From: Bacillota bacterium
Lineage (GTDB): Bacteria > Bacillota > Clostridia > Acetivibrionales > JAMNXU01
Assembly: GCA_023623175.1 (NCBI GenBank)
Contig: JAMNXU010000029.1
Coordinates: 1 to 64,000 of the forward strand
Direction: 5' to 3'
DNA: 64,000 nucleotides
The translations under genes were made by a program, and so were the position numbers. Under the pieces are notes generated by a model that saw nothing but the letters and a program-made list of their open reading frames with translations, was not told the DNA's origin and searched no databases. Positions 27,739-37,325 of this stretch are shown here, piece after piece (position 1 is the stretch's first letter; every line of letters starts with the position of its first letter).

Positions 27739-28120
27739 CCTGGAAATGACAACATAATTGATTACAGTTATTGTTGCTATTGAATATTGCTATTTTACTA
27801 TTGAATATTGCTATTTTGCTATTGAACATTGCTGTTGAATATCATTGTTGCTATTGAATACCAGGTGCCGGTTTGTCCTGCCGAAAATTAGTGGAATCCG
27901 GTGCCTTTTTATTGCCTTGTTCCAATTGCTTATCGTAAATTCCCGGTAACAATTGAGACATCGCTTCCACTATTGACTCGATGCTGAGTTTTTCCGCCCA
28001 AGCTATGGTACACAGGGCAAGCTGTGGTACAGGGCGATGGTTCACCTGGTACACGGGGACGGTTCCTCTGCCCCAACAAAATGAAAAAATGGGACAAGAG
28101 AACCGTCCCCTTGTCCCAAA
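27739..28120. repeat. Gap with two different repeat types
   Basis: 27770-27862 holds about six copies of TTGCTATTGAATA-type units of 18-24 bp. 28044-28118 holds two dispersed-repeat copies in inverted orientation: GGGGACGGTTCCTC at 28056 and GAGAACCGTCCCC at 28098, the latter enclosed by GGGACA/TTGTCCC. No gene is seen. Confidence 0.75.
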
Positions 28121-28552
28121 TCACTGGATCAAGTGACGGATGATATTTATCGCACGGGCAACTGCAGTCCACAGGAGGCCCGGTATGGCGATGAGCAATA
28201 TCCATGCCAGGAGCCGTCGGTACAGCGCATGCCTGCGGCCAGCCGCGGCCATTTCCGGGTCAGGATCCCCATACTCTGCCTGTTCGCCGTTATCCGATTC
28301 GAAATCGGGTTGCGGCAGGGCATTCAGCAGTTCCCGGGCTTTTTCAAGCTGATTTGCCGGGACAAACAGGTCAATTCCCATCACGGTCATACCCATGTAC
28401 AGGCGAAGATATCCTCCAGCCCCGCGGTATTTTCTCCTGACCAGTATCCCGTAACCATTCATCAGGCTTTCGATCACTCCGGCTTCATTATCGTTCGCAG
28501 CCGTAATTAAAAATGCCTGTTCTTCCAATTTCGGAGTTACACTTCCTTTCAA
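28121..28552 (-). CDS. DUF2007-type protein with C-terminal membrane helix
   Basis: A 143-residue protein. The first 75 residues resemble DUF2007 (putative signal-transducing) domains: LITAANDNEAGVIESLMNGYGILV, then GIDLFVPANQLEKARELL. A membrane helix near the end (LLAWILLIAIPGLLWTAV) anchors it. The start is uncertain: TTG 28552 has no clear ribosome site, while a TTG eight codons later follows AGGAAGTG at a long spacing. It lies 12 nt after the aldo/keto reductase in one transcription unit. Confidence 0.72.
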   Translation of the reverse strand: MKGSVTPKLEEQAFLITAANDNEAGVIESLMNGYGILVRRKYRGAGGYLRLYMGMTVMGIDLFVPANQLEKARELLNALPQPDFESDNGEQAEYGDPDPEMAAAGRRHALYRRLLAWILLIAIPGLLWTAVARAINIIRHLIQ

Positions 28553-28564
28553 ACAATGTAATTT

Positions 28565-29590
28565 TTACTTCTTTGCATACCTGGCATAGTATTCCCTGTA
28601 ATCCGCAAGGTTATATTTCAGCAATTCGGGCGTGTCCAGCTCATAGGGGCAATGCTGCCTGCAATGGCCGCAATTTGTGCAGTTTTCTATCCGTTCCATA
28701 TTTTCTTTCCAGCGATCGGTAAGAAATCCTTCACTTGGAGATCTCCTCAGCAAAAGGAACATGCGGGCAGCCATGGGTATCGGTATGTCGGCAGGACAGG
28801 GCAGGCAGTACCCGCATCCCCTGCAAAAGCTTCCCGCCAGTTCCCTGCGGTCCTTCTCGATTATTTCAAGCATATGATCGTCAAGCACGGGAGGATTCTT
28901 CTCAAGGGCTATAAATTCATCAAGCTCTCGTTCCCTCTGGATCCCCCATATCGGCACCACGTTGTCAAACTGCCTAAAAAACGCAAATGCCGTGGCAGCA
29001 TTTGTAATAAGCCCGCCGCTCAACGCCTTCATCGCGATGAGCCCAATATCAGCCGATTTGCACTCATCTATCAGTTTAAGTTCCTCTTCCGACGACAGTG
29101 AGCTAAGCGGAAACTGCACGGTGTCATACAGACCTGATTTCACGGCTTCCAGCGCCAGGCTGAGCTTGTGGCTGGTTATTCCGATAAACCTCGCCAGGCC
29201 TTTTTTCCTGGCCTCCACCAGGCCGCTGTATGCGCTTTCAGGGTCATTGGGGTCAGGAAGCTGCTTCGGGTTATGTAGCTGCAATATATCAACATAATCG
29301 GTTTTCATTTTTTCAAGGCTGGTTTCAATGTCCCTCAGCACAGAAACCCTGTCATTGGCCGGAGTCTTGGTGGCTATATAAATATCCTTTCTGACGTCGG
29401 ACAGTGCGTAACCTATCTTGTCCTCGCTGTCAGTATAACCCCGGGCCGTGTCGAAAAAGTTAAACCCGTTTTCATAAGCCTTTCTCAGGATGAGCCGGGC
29501 TTCGTCAAGGCTGACCCTTTGTATGGGAAGCGCCCCGAACCCGCTCCTGCTAACCATCAGATTCGTTCTTCCAAGTCTTATCTTTTCCAT
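28565..29590 (-). CDS. Aldo/keto reductase with C-terminal 4Fe-4S domain
   Basis: A 341-residue oxidoreductase. The N-terminal barrel shows the catalytic Asp/Tyr region (NFFDTARGYTDSEDKIG), the Lys segment (IYIATKTPAND) and DYVDILQLHNP. The C-terminal 70 residues carry two Cys clusters, FCRGCGYCLPCPADIP and CTNCGHCRQHCPYELDTP, which should hold iron-sulfur clusters. This layout is typical of anaerobes and suggests electron transfer to or from ferredoxin. The natural substrate is unknown. Confidence 0.93.
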   Translation of the reverse strand: MEKIRLGRTNLMVSRSGFGALPIQRVSLDEARLILRKAYENGFNFFDTARGYTDSEDKIGYALSDVRKDIYIATKTPANDRVSVLRDIETSLEKMKTDYVDILQLHNPKQLPDPNDPESAYSGLVEARKKGLARFIGITSHKLSLALEAVKSGLYDTVQFPLSSLSSEEELKLIDECKSADIGLIAMKALSGGLITNAATAFAFFRQFDNVVPIWGIQRERELDEFIALEKNPPVLDDHMLEIIEKDRRELAGSFCRGCGYCLPCPADIPIPMAARMFLLLRRSPSEGFLTDRWKENMERIENCTNCGHCRQHCPYELDTPELLKYNLADYREYYARYAKK

Positions 29591-29697
29591 AGCTGCACAC
29601 CTGAAAAATTTGATATCAAAATATTCGCCAGCGGATCAGACAATCACCGGCTGAAGTTTCAGCGAGGTTAAGCTGAGGTTTCAGCCAGGTTAATTCC

Positions 29698-30738
29698 TCA
29701 CCACCCCGCGCTCTTCCTGCACTCCTCGAGAATTCGCATGACTTCGCGCGTGTCGCTGACGGGTACGAACGGCTCATGTCCTTCAGCGTAATAGGAATAA
29801 CAATAGTCATAATAGTCAAAATCTTTGTCAGCGGTGACGGGCACAACCTTTTCATGCCATACCAGCCTGTCATTGTTGTCATAACTTCTTCCCGGTGCCG
29901 CCATCTCGGCGTTTAGCTCGAGCGGCGGGATTTCTTCCGGTATAAGATACCTTATCCTGAACAGCTTTTGCCCGTTTTGCTCTTCATACCTGACAGTGCC
30001 GTATTTGCCCATAACCAGCCATCTGGGGAACGGGAAAGCCGTTGCCCTGTTAATGTCCATATCGACGATTATTCCGTTCTCGGTTTCTACGAGTGCTTTT
30101 ACAACGTCATCGGCATCCCCCACGCTGGCAATGCACCTTAACTGGCATGAAACGCTCCTGGCCCTGGAACGCGTCAGGTAAAGAATCTGATCAAAAAAGT
30201 GGGATCCGTAATTGTTGAGCATTCCGCCCCCGTATTTTTTCAGGGCCTGCCAGTCGTTGCGCCTCATATAATCCGATGTATGGCAGCACTTAATCATGTA
30301 AACGGGACCGATTATACCTTCATCCAAAATCCTTTTGAGCGTCTGGACATGATCGTCGGTTCGCCGCGGCTGATATACCATAAGTTTTCTGCCGAGCTGT
30401 TTTGCCAGTTCAATCAGGCTGTCCGCTTCCTCAAGGCTGGATACCATGGGCTTTTCGAGAAATACGTCAATTCCTTTCTCAAAAGCGGCTTTTGTTTGCT
30501 CATAATGAAACGGCGTAGGTGAAGCTATTACCACGAGATCAAGTTTTTCACCGTTAATCATTGCATTGAAATCCGTATAGGTCCTGACCCCGTATTGGGA
30601 CGAGGCTTCCTTCAGCCTTTCTTCCATCGGATCCGATACGGCGACCAGTTCAAAACCTTCATGCCTGGCAATTGACGGCACATGGAAAGCCCATCCGATC
30701 CTGCCAAGTCCCGCAACGGCGGTTCTTAAAACTTTCAT
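29698..30738 (-). CDS. Gfo/Idh/MocA family oxidoreductase
   Basis: An NAD(P)-dependent sugar or inositol dehydrogenase-like enzyme of 346 residues. The Rossmann motif is AGLGRIGWAFH near residue 9. The family Lys-containing motif appears as EKP (VFLEKPMVSSLEEAD, about residue 92). NYGSHFFDQILYL matches the conserved active-site His/Asp segment. A strong AAGGAGG site precedes the ATG. It follows the methyltransferase closely and lies 107 nt before the aldo/keto reductase; all run in one direction. Confidence 0.92.
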   Translation of the reverse strand: MKVLRTAVAGLGRIGWAFHVPSIARHEGFELVAVSDPMEERLKEASSQYGVRTYTDFNAMINGEKLDLVVIASPTPFHYEQTKAAFEKGIDVFLEKPMVSSLEEADSLIELAKQLGRKLMVYQPRRTDDHVQTLKRILDEGIIGPVYMIKCCHTSDYMRRNDWQALKKYGGGMLNNYGSHFFDQILYLTRSRARSVSCQLRCIASVGDADDVVKALVETENGIIVDMDINRATAFPFPRWLVMGKYGTVRYEEQNGQKLFRIRYLIPEEIPPLELNAEMAAPGRSYDNNDRLVWHEKVVPVTADKDFDYYDYCYSYYAEGHEPFVPVSDTREVMRILEECRKSAGW

Positions 30739-30757
30739 GACGGCAACCTCCTTCCGA

Positions 30758-31369
30758 TCATGCTTTTTGCCGTATTATCACGGTAAAATCATTGTTTAGG
30801 TACTGTTCCCTTATTTTCGCGTCATAAATGCCGAAATCCTTTTCCAGCATTTCCTTAACCTCTGCAGGGTTGAAATAGAAGTACTTGTCTTCCCGGTTCG
30901 GGGATTTATAATGCAGCAGGTTGAAAACCACGTACTCCCTTGAAAGCCTTAAAAACACCTGCAGCGCCTGCCTGAGGAATTCCCTGTTGTTTTCGAGATT
31001 CAGGTTGAAAATTCCCGAAGCGTAAATAATGTCAAAGGACTTGTCAGGAAAAGGGTTGTTTTTAAAAAGATCAAGGCAGTAAAAATGTCCCTTCAGGTTC
31101 TTCTTTTTCGCGTTTTCAATCATCTCCTCAAGCAGGTCCACCCCGTGGTAATCCACGTTTATACCCTTTTCCTCAATGTATTCCAGGAGATTCCCAAGGC
31201 CGCATCCCACATCGAGAAGGGTCTTGCCCTCCATTTCGGTTTCGGAGATCAGGATGTCAAACCTTTTATCCTGGGCTTCCTTGCTTTCCCAGCCCAGTTT
31301 TTCGTAATCCTGCTTTCCTTTTTCCATATTGTTGCGATAATAGTTGCTGATTCTCTCTTTTCTCTTCAT
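30758..31369 (-). CDS. Class I SAM-dependent methyltransferase
   Basis: A 203-residue methyltransferase of the Methyltransf_11/25 kind. Motif I is LLDVGCGLGNLLEYI, followed by an acidic end of strand 2 (YHGVDLLEEMIENA) and FDIIYASGIFNL. No substrate-specific part is recognised. Start is ATG 31369, seven bases after GGAG; a TTG at 31387 would add six residues without a ribosome site. It lies 19 nt upstream of the Gfo/Idh gene. Confidence 0.9.
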   Translation of the reverse strand: MKRKERISNYYRNNMEKGKQDYEKLGWESKEAQDKRFDILISETEMEGKTLLDVGCGLGNLLEYIEEKGINVDYHGVDLLEEMIENAKKKNLKGHFYCLDLFKNNPFPDKSFDIIYASGIFNLNLENNREFLRQALQVFLRLSREYVVFNLLHYKSPNREDKYFYFNPAEVKEMLEKDFGIYDAKIREQYLNNDFTVIIRQKA

Positions 31370-31407
31370 ACGCGTCTCCGTCTGCAAAATACCTTTGCCA
31401 TATCCGT

Positions 31408-32613
31408 CTATAAAAAATTTTCAAGCCTTATTTTGACTTCCCTGAGGAAATTTTCGGTGTTTACGGGTCTCTTTTCAGGCAAATCCGAAAGGTTTATAAG
31501 ATCCTTTGTCATTACTCCGTCTTCGATGGTCGCCTTCGCGGCCTGTTCCAGTTTGTCGGCAAAGGACACGAGATCGCTGAGACCGTCCAGTTCGCCGCGC
31601 TTTCTCAGGGCCCCGCTCCATGCAAATATAGTGGCCATGGAATTGGTCGAGGTCTCCTCTCCCTTGAGGTGCCTGTAATAATGGCGCTGAACGGTTCCGT
31701 GGGCCGCTTCATATTCATAGCAGCCGTCGGGCGAAACCAGCACGGAAGTCATCATGGCAAGGCTTCCGAAAGCCGTGGCCACCATGTCGGACATTACATC
31801 TCCGTCATAATTCTTGCAGGCCCACACCATTCCGCCCTCGGACCGCATCACGCGGGCCACCGCATCGTCAATTAGCGTGTACATGTAGCTTATTCCCGCT
31901 TCCTTCATTCGGCCTTCATATTCGGCGGCAACTTCATTGAATATATCCATGAAGGTGTGGTCATACTTTTTCGAAATGGTCTGTTTTGCAGCAAACCAGA
32001 GGTCCTGGCCTGTATCCACCGCGTAATTGAAGCATGCTTTTGCAAAGTTTCTGATGGATTCGTCGGTATTATGCATGCCGAGCACAACGCCAGGACCTTC
32101 GAAATCATGTATTGTCTGGCGGAATATTTCGCCTTCGTCGCCGGTTACGACAAGTTCAGCCCTGGCTTTTCCGCCGACCCTGTATTCCACGTCCTTGTAT
32201 ATGTCACCGTAGGCGTGCCTGGCTATGGTGATAGGTTTTTTCCAGTTCTTCACCAATGGTTTGATGCTGCTGACCAGGATGGGCGCCCTGAAAACCGTGC
32301 CGTCGAGTATTGCCCTTATTGTCCCGTTGGGGCTCTTCCACATCTGCTTGAGGTTGTATTCCTCCATTCTCGCGGCGTCAGGTGTAATGGTAGCGCATTT
32401 TACGGCCACTCCGTATTTTTTTGTAGCGAGGGCGGCGTCGACCGTAACCTTGTCATCGGTTCTGTCCCTGTTTTCAAGACCCAGATCATAATATTCGGTC
32501 TTCAGATTGATATAGGGTTCCAGCAGGATTTCTTTTATCATCTTCCAGATGATACGGGTCATTTCGTCTCCGTCCATCTCCACAAGAGGTGTCTTCATTA
32601 AAATTTTGCCCAT
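31408..32613 (-). CDS. icd: NADP-dependent isocitrate dehydrogenase (eukaryote-like type)
   Basis: Oxidises isocitrate to 2-oxoglutarate and supplies NADPH and glutamate precursor. The 401-residue sequence is of the type shared with eukaryotic and Thermotoga enzymes: [13 protein letters not shown] at the start, [13 protein letters not shown] with the substrate Ser/Asn/Arg, [17 protein letters not shown] with the metal-binding Asp region, and [13 protein letters not shown] for cofactor binding. AAGGAG precedes the ATG. Length is complete. Confidence 0.96.
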   Translation of the reverse strand: MGKILMKTPLVEMDGDEMTRIIWKMIKEILLEPYINLKTEYYDLGLENRDRTDDKVTVDAALATKKYGVAVKCATITPDAARMEEYNLKQMWKSPNGTIRAILDGTVFRAPILVSSIKPLVKNWKKPITIARHAYGDIYKDVEYRVGGKARAELVVTGDEGEIFRQTIHDFEGPGVVLGMHNTDESIRNFAKACFNYAVDTGQDLWFAAKQTISKKYDHTFMDIFNEVAAEYEGRMKEAGISYMYTLIDDAVARVMRSEGGMVWACKNYDGDVMSDMVATAFGSLAMMTSVLVSPDGCYEYEAAHGTVQRHYYRHLKGEETSTNSMATIFAWSGALRKRGELDGLSDLVSFADKLEQAAKATIEDGVMTKDLINLSDLPEKRPVNTENFLREVKIRLENFL

Positions 32614-33086
32614 GCGTAAACTCCTTCCGATTTAAATTTCAGTATTTTAAATTTCAGAATTTACCGTTTCCTTTGCATTGTCCGTGCCTGACAGATAGTT
32701 CTGATGTTTGATTAATATTTTTCTGATGCCCAGGCAAATTAAACGCTAAATTATCTGCCTGTAGCATAGTTCCCCCAAATTCATCAATTATTACAATTTT
32801 AAAGTAATCTCCGGTTATTATCAAGACAGCCGTTATCATTAACACCTGTTATCACGTCAGGCGTTTCCATGGCAGCTGTCATGGCAACAGCCGTTAGCGG
32901 GCAGTGGTCAATATAGCCGACAAGCATCCCTAAGCCTGATCTTTCAGTTGCCCCGGCAGCATGCATTGCTTAGCTACATTTCCAGTTGTCCTGACAGATG
33001 TGTTACTTAGCTGTCCTTTCAGTTTTCCTGGCAGCAACATTGCTTAGCCTGTTCTTTCAGTTGCTCTGGCTATATACACTCAAGCC
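32614..33086. repeat. Gap with degenerate repeats between icd and GH38
   Basis: About 470 bp. From roughly 32830 to 33080 it shows decayed units of the kind CCTTTCAGTT-TCCTGGCAGCA-CATTGCTTAGC, three or four times. No ORF with a ribosome site. The icd promoter should lie here on the minus strand but I cannot place it. Confidence 0.55.
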
Positions 33087-35942
33087 CTATTTTTCATTAC
33101 ATCCAGCAGCATGCGCTTCGAGCCTGATCTTCAGGGTGCAAACCGTAAAGGGCTTCATTTCGACCGAAACTGTGTCGCCTTCAGCAACAACGCCGCACGT
33201 TTGGGCAGGCTTTTCAGTTATATCCGTAATTTCCGCGCTTTCTACGGGAGCGCACAATTTCAAAACCGCGTTGGTTTCACTTCCCTCGGTTTCATACAGC
33301 CTCACGACAAGTTCCGTTGCGCCGGGTTTCTTTTGCCCGCAGCAGTCGGTTTCGGGCAATTTAACCGCCGACAGGGCCACATTCCCCTTTTCAAGCTTTA
33401 TGAAGCTCTTTGCCGGGGGAAGCGTTCCCTCCTGTCTTTCACCCGTTACTACGGTGACCGGGTGGCTCAGTACATAGGATATGTCAACCAGTTCCCTATT
33501 TGAATCGTTATCCGCAACCAAAACATAAAAAGTGAAACTGTGCCTGCCGAGTTCAGGATAGGGATCCGGATCATAGGAACTGCGCACCAGCGTTACCGAC
33601 ATTGAATCTTGCCAGCCGCGGAAACCATATTTCCCCGATGTTACAATCATTAGTCCACCCCTGCCCGATGCGGGACAACCCAGGACAAAGCTGCATGCAG
33701 GGACGTTCATGTCAGTCTCGGGTCTTTTTATTACCCCAAAAGGCACATCATATTTATATTCCGAGCACCGGTATGATACGGGCAGATGGAAGTTGAGCTG
33801 GGGTATGCATGTGTCCCGGCTCCCGGTTTCAAGCCAGTCAACGCTGACATCATACCTCAGCGCAGGCCGGTTATCGTCCAGCGATACGGTTACCTTCATC
33901 GAAGACTTGCCGAAATTTATAATATAGGACAGGCTCTGCCTGAGATTTGAACGCCTGTAATCCGTTATCCGAACATTTTTCAAGAGATCCGTTACATTCA
34001 TGTACCTGCCCACATACCACGCTGTCATTCCTTTAACGGTATCTTCCTCGATGTAACGGAAAAATCCTGATTTTTTGCCGTTTCCGATCAGTTCCGCGCC
34101 GGTATTCTTATCCGTAAATGAAACGATGGATGCATCCCGGGTATCAAAAACGACCCTGATATATTCATTCTCCATCACATATTGTGCAGGGTTTTCGACC
34201 CTGGGTATCGGGCGCGGGTCATACTTTGCCTCCTGGCAATTGTCTTCGCTCATGGTTATTGTTGTATATCCACAGGCGGGAACACTGACTCTTACGAGGG
34301 ATTTTACATAACTGTGGCCCCAGTAGCTGTCATTTCCGCTTGACAGCAACTGGTGCTCAAGGACGTTGCCCTCCGCGTCCCTGAAAACAATCCTGTTTAT
34401 ATCCCATGTCCAGTCCCAGGCAGTTACTTCCACGATTTCATTTCTATCAAAGGGTGCCGGGTTGAACAGGTGGAACACTCTCGTTTTGCCCCTTCCTCTC
34501 TCCACCTGCGAAATATTTGTGCCGGTCATTCCGTAACCAACGCCGGCTCCTTCGGACACGGTGCCCTGCACATTGATGTCCGTCTCTGGGATCAGTCCGG
34601 TTGTGTCAATCCCTGAAGCGACTTTTGCAAGGGCTTTCTTTTTAATGCTGCCGGCCAGCGCCATTGTCCTCTGGTAAAGGCCCATTGCATAATCGCGAGT
34701 GTCCGCGATTCCCGAACCGGTAATTATATCGTGGAAATGGTTGAACATAATGTTCTCCCAGGCCCTGAAGAAGCTTTCGCGGGAATGCCTGAAACCGGTA
34801 CAGAGCGCGGAAACCGCGTCAAACACTTCGACTTCATTCATGAATAATTCACACACCCGGTTGCCGGCCTTGATGCGGCTCTGGCTCGAATAGCATCCCG
34901 TAAATATGAAATTCTGCTCGCCCTCGACCACGGGCACACGGTCCCGGACTTCTTCGGCCTTCCTGAAAAAGTCCCTGAATGTGCCGAACCTGAAGCGCGG
35001 GAATATCGGCCAGGTATTCATATCCATTATGCGTTCTATATCCCTTCTCGTGGGACCGCCCCCGTGATCTCCAACTCCGTAGACTTTCAGCATTGTTTTC
35101 ATGCCGTTAACAGAGCAGAGCTCCGGAACATGGCGGAATTCCGAAGGAGTAATGTCGGAATTGTACCAGATCGGTTCCTTGTAAACGAGAACCGAACTTC
35201 CCGAAGGGGCTTTCCAAACGTACAGCCCGTTCCTTTCATTGCCACGGCAATGGTAATAATACCTGATACCAGCCCTGTAGAGAATCTCGGGTACATTTAT
35301 GCTGTGCCCGAAAGTATCGGGCTCAAAATCAATGTCAAGGGAATCGGGGTCAATGTCCAGCAGTCCCGACAAATATCGCTTTGTATATAAAAGATGCCGC
35401 GCATGGCTTTCTCCGTCGGGCGTGTTTTTGTCATGCTCGACCCAGGTTGAGGCAGTGACCTCCCAGCGGCCTTCGGCAACGCGTTTTTTTATTTCTCCAA
35501 GCATTTCCGGGTCATATTCCTCCACGATTCTGTACACCGACGCCTGGGACTGGGAAAATTTGAAATCCGGGAATTCGTCCATTAAATCGAGCATTGTCCT
35601 GAAGGTGTCCAGCGTCACGGCTACAGTTTCGTCAAAGCGCCAGAGCCAGTTCATGTCAATATGGGCATGGGCTGTGCATATTACATCATAGCTTTTGGCA
35701 GCCCCGGATATTTCCGAAAGCATTGACTCGGCTTTTTTCACCGTCTCCGGAATTATCGAGCCTGTTACGCGGAACTGCTCCTCTATAAAATCCAGCGTTT
35801 TTTCAATCAGCGCGTCGCAGGCGCAATTTCCCCATTTCGATACACTGTCGGCATATTCGAGCTGTGAAACGATTCTGTCGCCCCAATAGCCCTTTGCCGC
35901 ATTTTTCCTGAGATCACTGATACGCGCAGTATTTCTGCTCAT
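33087..35942 (-). CDS. GH38 alpha-mannosidase
   Basis: A large retaining alpha-mannosidase of 951 residues. The catalytic domain has the zinc site AHAHIDMNWLWRFDET (His92, His94, Asp96) and the nucleophile Asp209 in FEPDTFGHS. Beta-rich C-terminal domains follow (RYDVSVDWLETG, then AFILGCP-like segments). There is no signal peptide, so it should act on mannosides in the cytoplasm. Start ATG follows GGAGGG. Together with GH125 at 4.4 kb it gives the organism two exo-alpha-mannosidases, though they lie 29 kb apart and are not co-transcribed. Confidence 0.95.
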   Translation of the reverse strand: MSRNTARISDLRKNAAKGYWGDRIVSQLEYADSVSKWGNCACDALIEKTLDFIEEQFRVTGSIIPETVKKAESMLSEISGAAKSYDVICTAHAHIDMNWLWRFDETVAVTLDTFRTMLDLMDEFPDFKFSQSQASVYRIVEEYDPEMLGEIKKRVAEGRWEVTASTWVEHDKNTPDGESHARHLLYTKRYLSGLLDIDPDSLDIDFEPDTFGHSINVPEILYRAGIRYYYHCRGNERNGLYVWKAPSGSSVLVYKEPIWYNSDITPSEFRHVPELCSVNGMKTMLKVYGVGDHGGGPTRRDIERIMDMNTWPIFPRFRFGTFRDFFRKAEEVRDRVPVVEGEQNFIFTGCYSSQSRIKAGNRVCELFMNEVEVFDAVSALCTGFRHSRESFFRAWENIMFNHFHDIITGSGIADTRDYAMGLYQRTMALAGSIKKKALAKVASGIDTTGLIPETDINVQGTVSEGAGVGYGMTGTNISQVERGRGKTRVFHLFNPAPFDRNEIVEVTAWDWTWDINRIVFRDAEGNVLEHQLLSSGNDSYWGHSYVKSLVRVSVPACGYTTITMSEDNCQEAKYDPRPIPRVENPAQYVMENEYIRVVFDTRDASIVSFTDKNTGAELIGNGKKSGFFRYIEEDTVKGMTAWYVGRYMNVTDLLKNVRITDYRRSNLRQSLSYIINFGKSSMKVTVSLDDNRPALRYDVSVDWLETGSRDTCIPQLNFHLPVSYRCSEYKYDVPFGVIKRPETDMNVPACSFVLGCPASGRGGLMIVTSGKYGFRGWQDSMSVTLVRSSYDPDPYPELGRHSFTFYVLVADNDSNRELVDISYVLSHPVTVVTGERQEGTLPPAKSFIKLEKGNVALSAVKLPETDCCGQKKPGATELVVRLYETEGSETNAVLKLCAPVESAEITDITEKPAQTCGVVAEGDTVSVEMKPFTVCTLKIRLEAHAAGCNEK

Positions 35943-36435
35943 TTTTTATCCCTCCGGGTACAGGTTGTCATCCTAATCATAGCAAAAGATTTACAAAAAA
36001 AATATTATAAGATTGCTTTATTAATACATTTTTTAACCTTTACATTTCCGCCGTGGCCGCAGTAAATTACAGGACCTTTGAACCCGAGGCATATACTCGA
36101 AGTATATGTTACATGGACTTTTGAGCCTGCAGAAAATTAAAGTGTTTATGAACCCGTATTAATTCGTAGTAATTTTTACAGAGCTTTTAGCGAATATACG
36201 GTATAATCTATTTTATGGCATTACTTCTTGTTTTATGGGATAATGTTACTGGTATTGGTTTGGTGGATTAAGCTTTTTGGTTAGGTTATTTAATTTTTTG
36301 GTTAGCTTATTTAGTTTTTTGGTTAATTTATTTAGTTTGTAATTTGCATATTTATGCGTATTTATCTTTGATTCTGCGTATTAAATCATCTGATGGGAAA
36401 GATACGGAGGTGAACGCGCAAGGCGCGGAACGGCC
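35943..36435. other. Gap between GH38 and the thioesterase
   Basis: About 490 bp, with divergent genes on either side. 36240-36330 holds four or so copies of TTTTTTGGTTA-type units (AGCTTATTTAGTTTTTTGGTTA). GGTATAATCT near 36200 is a possible -10 for the thioesterase. ACGGAGGTG lies about 27 nt before the thioesterase ATG, too far for normal use. No gene is seen. Confidence 0.5.
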
Positions 36436-37188
36436 ATGGGAAATACGTATAAGAAAGATTTTGAAGTGCGTTATTACGAAATAGACAAATTCCAAAAAGC
36501 CACCCTGCTGACGCTGCTTAATTTCCTCGAAGAAGCGGCCATATGCCATTCTGAAGCCGCGGGCTTCGGCGTGTCCAGGTTGCTGGAAATGGGCAGGGGA
36601 TGGGTTCTGAACCGCTGGTTGCTGGAAATTGACGATTACCCCCGCCTTGGGGACACGGTAACAGTGGAGACCTGGCCGTCTTTCATTGAAAAATTCTACT
36701 CAATCAGGGAATTTTCAGTATGGGACAGATCCGGCCGCGATATTGTGAAAGCGAGATCTCTCTGGATTTTTCTCGATATTAACAAAAGAAGGCCTGTGAG
36801 AATACCGTCCGATTTTCCCGAAGCTTACGGTTTTAATGACAAAAAAGCCCTCGAACGGGATTTCTCCGATTTTGAGCACGTCGAAAAATTCGATTTTTCA
36901 GCCGGATTCAACGTACGGCGCAGCGACATCGACACCAACAACCATGTGAACAACGCCCGGTATGTGGAATGGATGCTTGAGACCACGCCTTTTGACGTTT
37001 ACGAGAGCGGAAGTCCTTCTGAAATAGAAATTATTTATAAAAAAGAAACGGGGCTCGGACGCTCAGTTGTTTCGAAATGCGCGTTCGTGGACGGTGTGCC
37101 CGGACAGTTTTATCATTCCATAACCGACGCGGAGTCCGGGATTGAACTGGCAGCCGGTAAAATCATGTGGCGGCCTGCGGCGCGCTGA
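36436..37188 (+). CDS. Acyl-ACP thioesterase
   Basis: Releases fatty acids from acyl carrier protein in the cytoplasm. Two hot-dog domains make up the 250 residues. The second domain has the catalytic stretch DIDTNNHVNNARYVEWML, with the Asn/His pair of FatA/FatB-type enzymes. The first domain holds FEVRYYEIDKFQKATLLTLLNFLEEAA. The only strong ribosome-like sequence is about 27 nt upstream and no in-frame start lies between, so translation may be inefficient or use a structured leader. The gene is monocistronic. Confidence 0.93.
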   Translation: MGNTYKKDFEVRYYEIDKFQKATLLTLLNFLEEAAICHSEAAGFGVSRLLEMGRGWVLNRWLLEIDDYPRLGDTVTVETWPSFIEKFYSIREFSVWDRSGRDIVKARSLWIFLDINKRRPVRIPSDFPEAYGFNDKKALERDFSDFEHVEKFDFSAGFNVRRSDIDTNNHVNNARYVEWMLETTPFDVYESGSPSEIEIIYKKETGLGRSVVSKCAFVDGVPGQFYHSITDAESGIELAAGKIMWRPAAR

Positions 37189-37325
37189 TCAGCGCCCAGG
37201 CTGCTATTTGCAGTTAAGTTACAGAACCGGCCACTTACATATTAGCCAACAGCTTACATGGCAAGCCACTTACGCGATTACATAGTCCGCCATTTACATA
37301 GCCAAAAGCTTGCCTGACCAGCCGC
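37189..37325. repeat. Short degenerate repeats after the thioesterase
   Basis: Units of the form GCCACTTACAT or GCTTACATGGC occur five or six times in 130 bp between the convergent thioesterase and DMT genes. No terminator is obvious. Confidence 0.55.
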
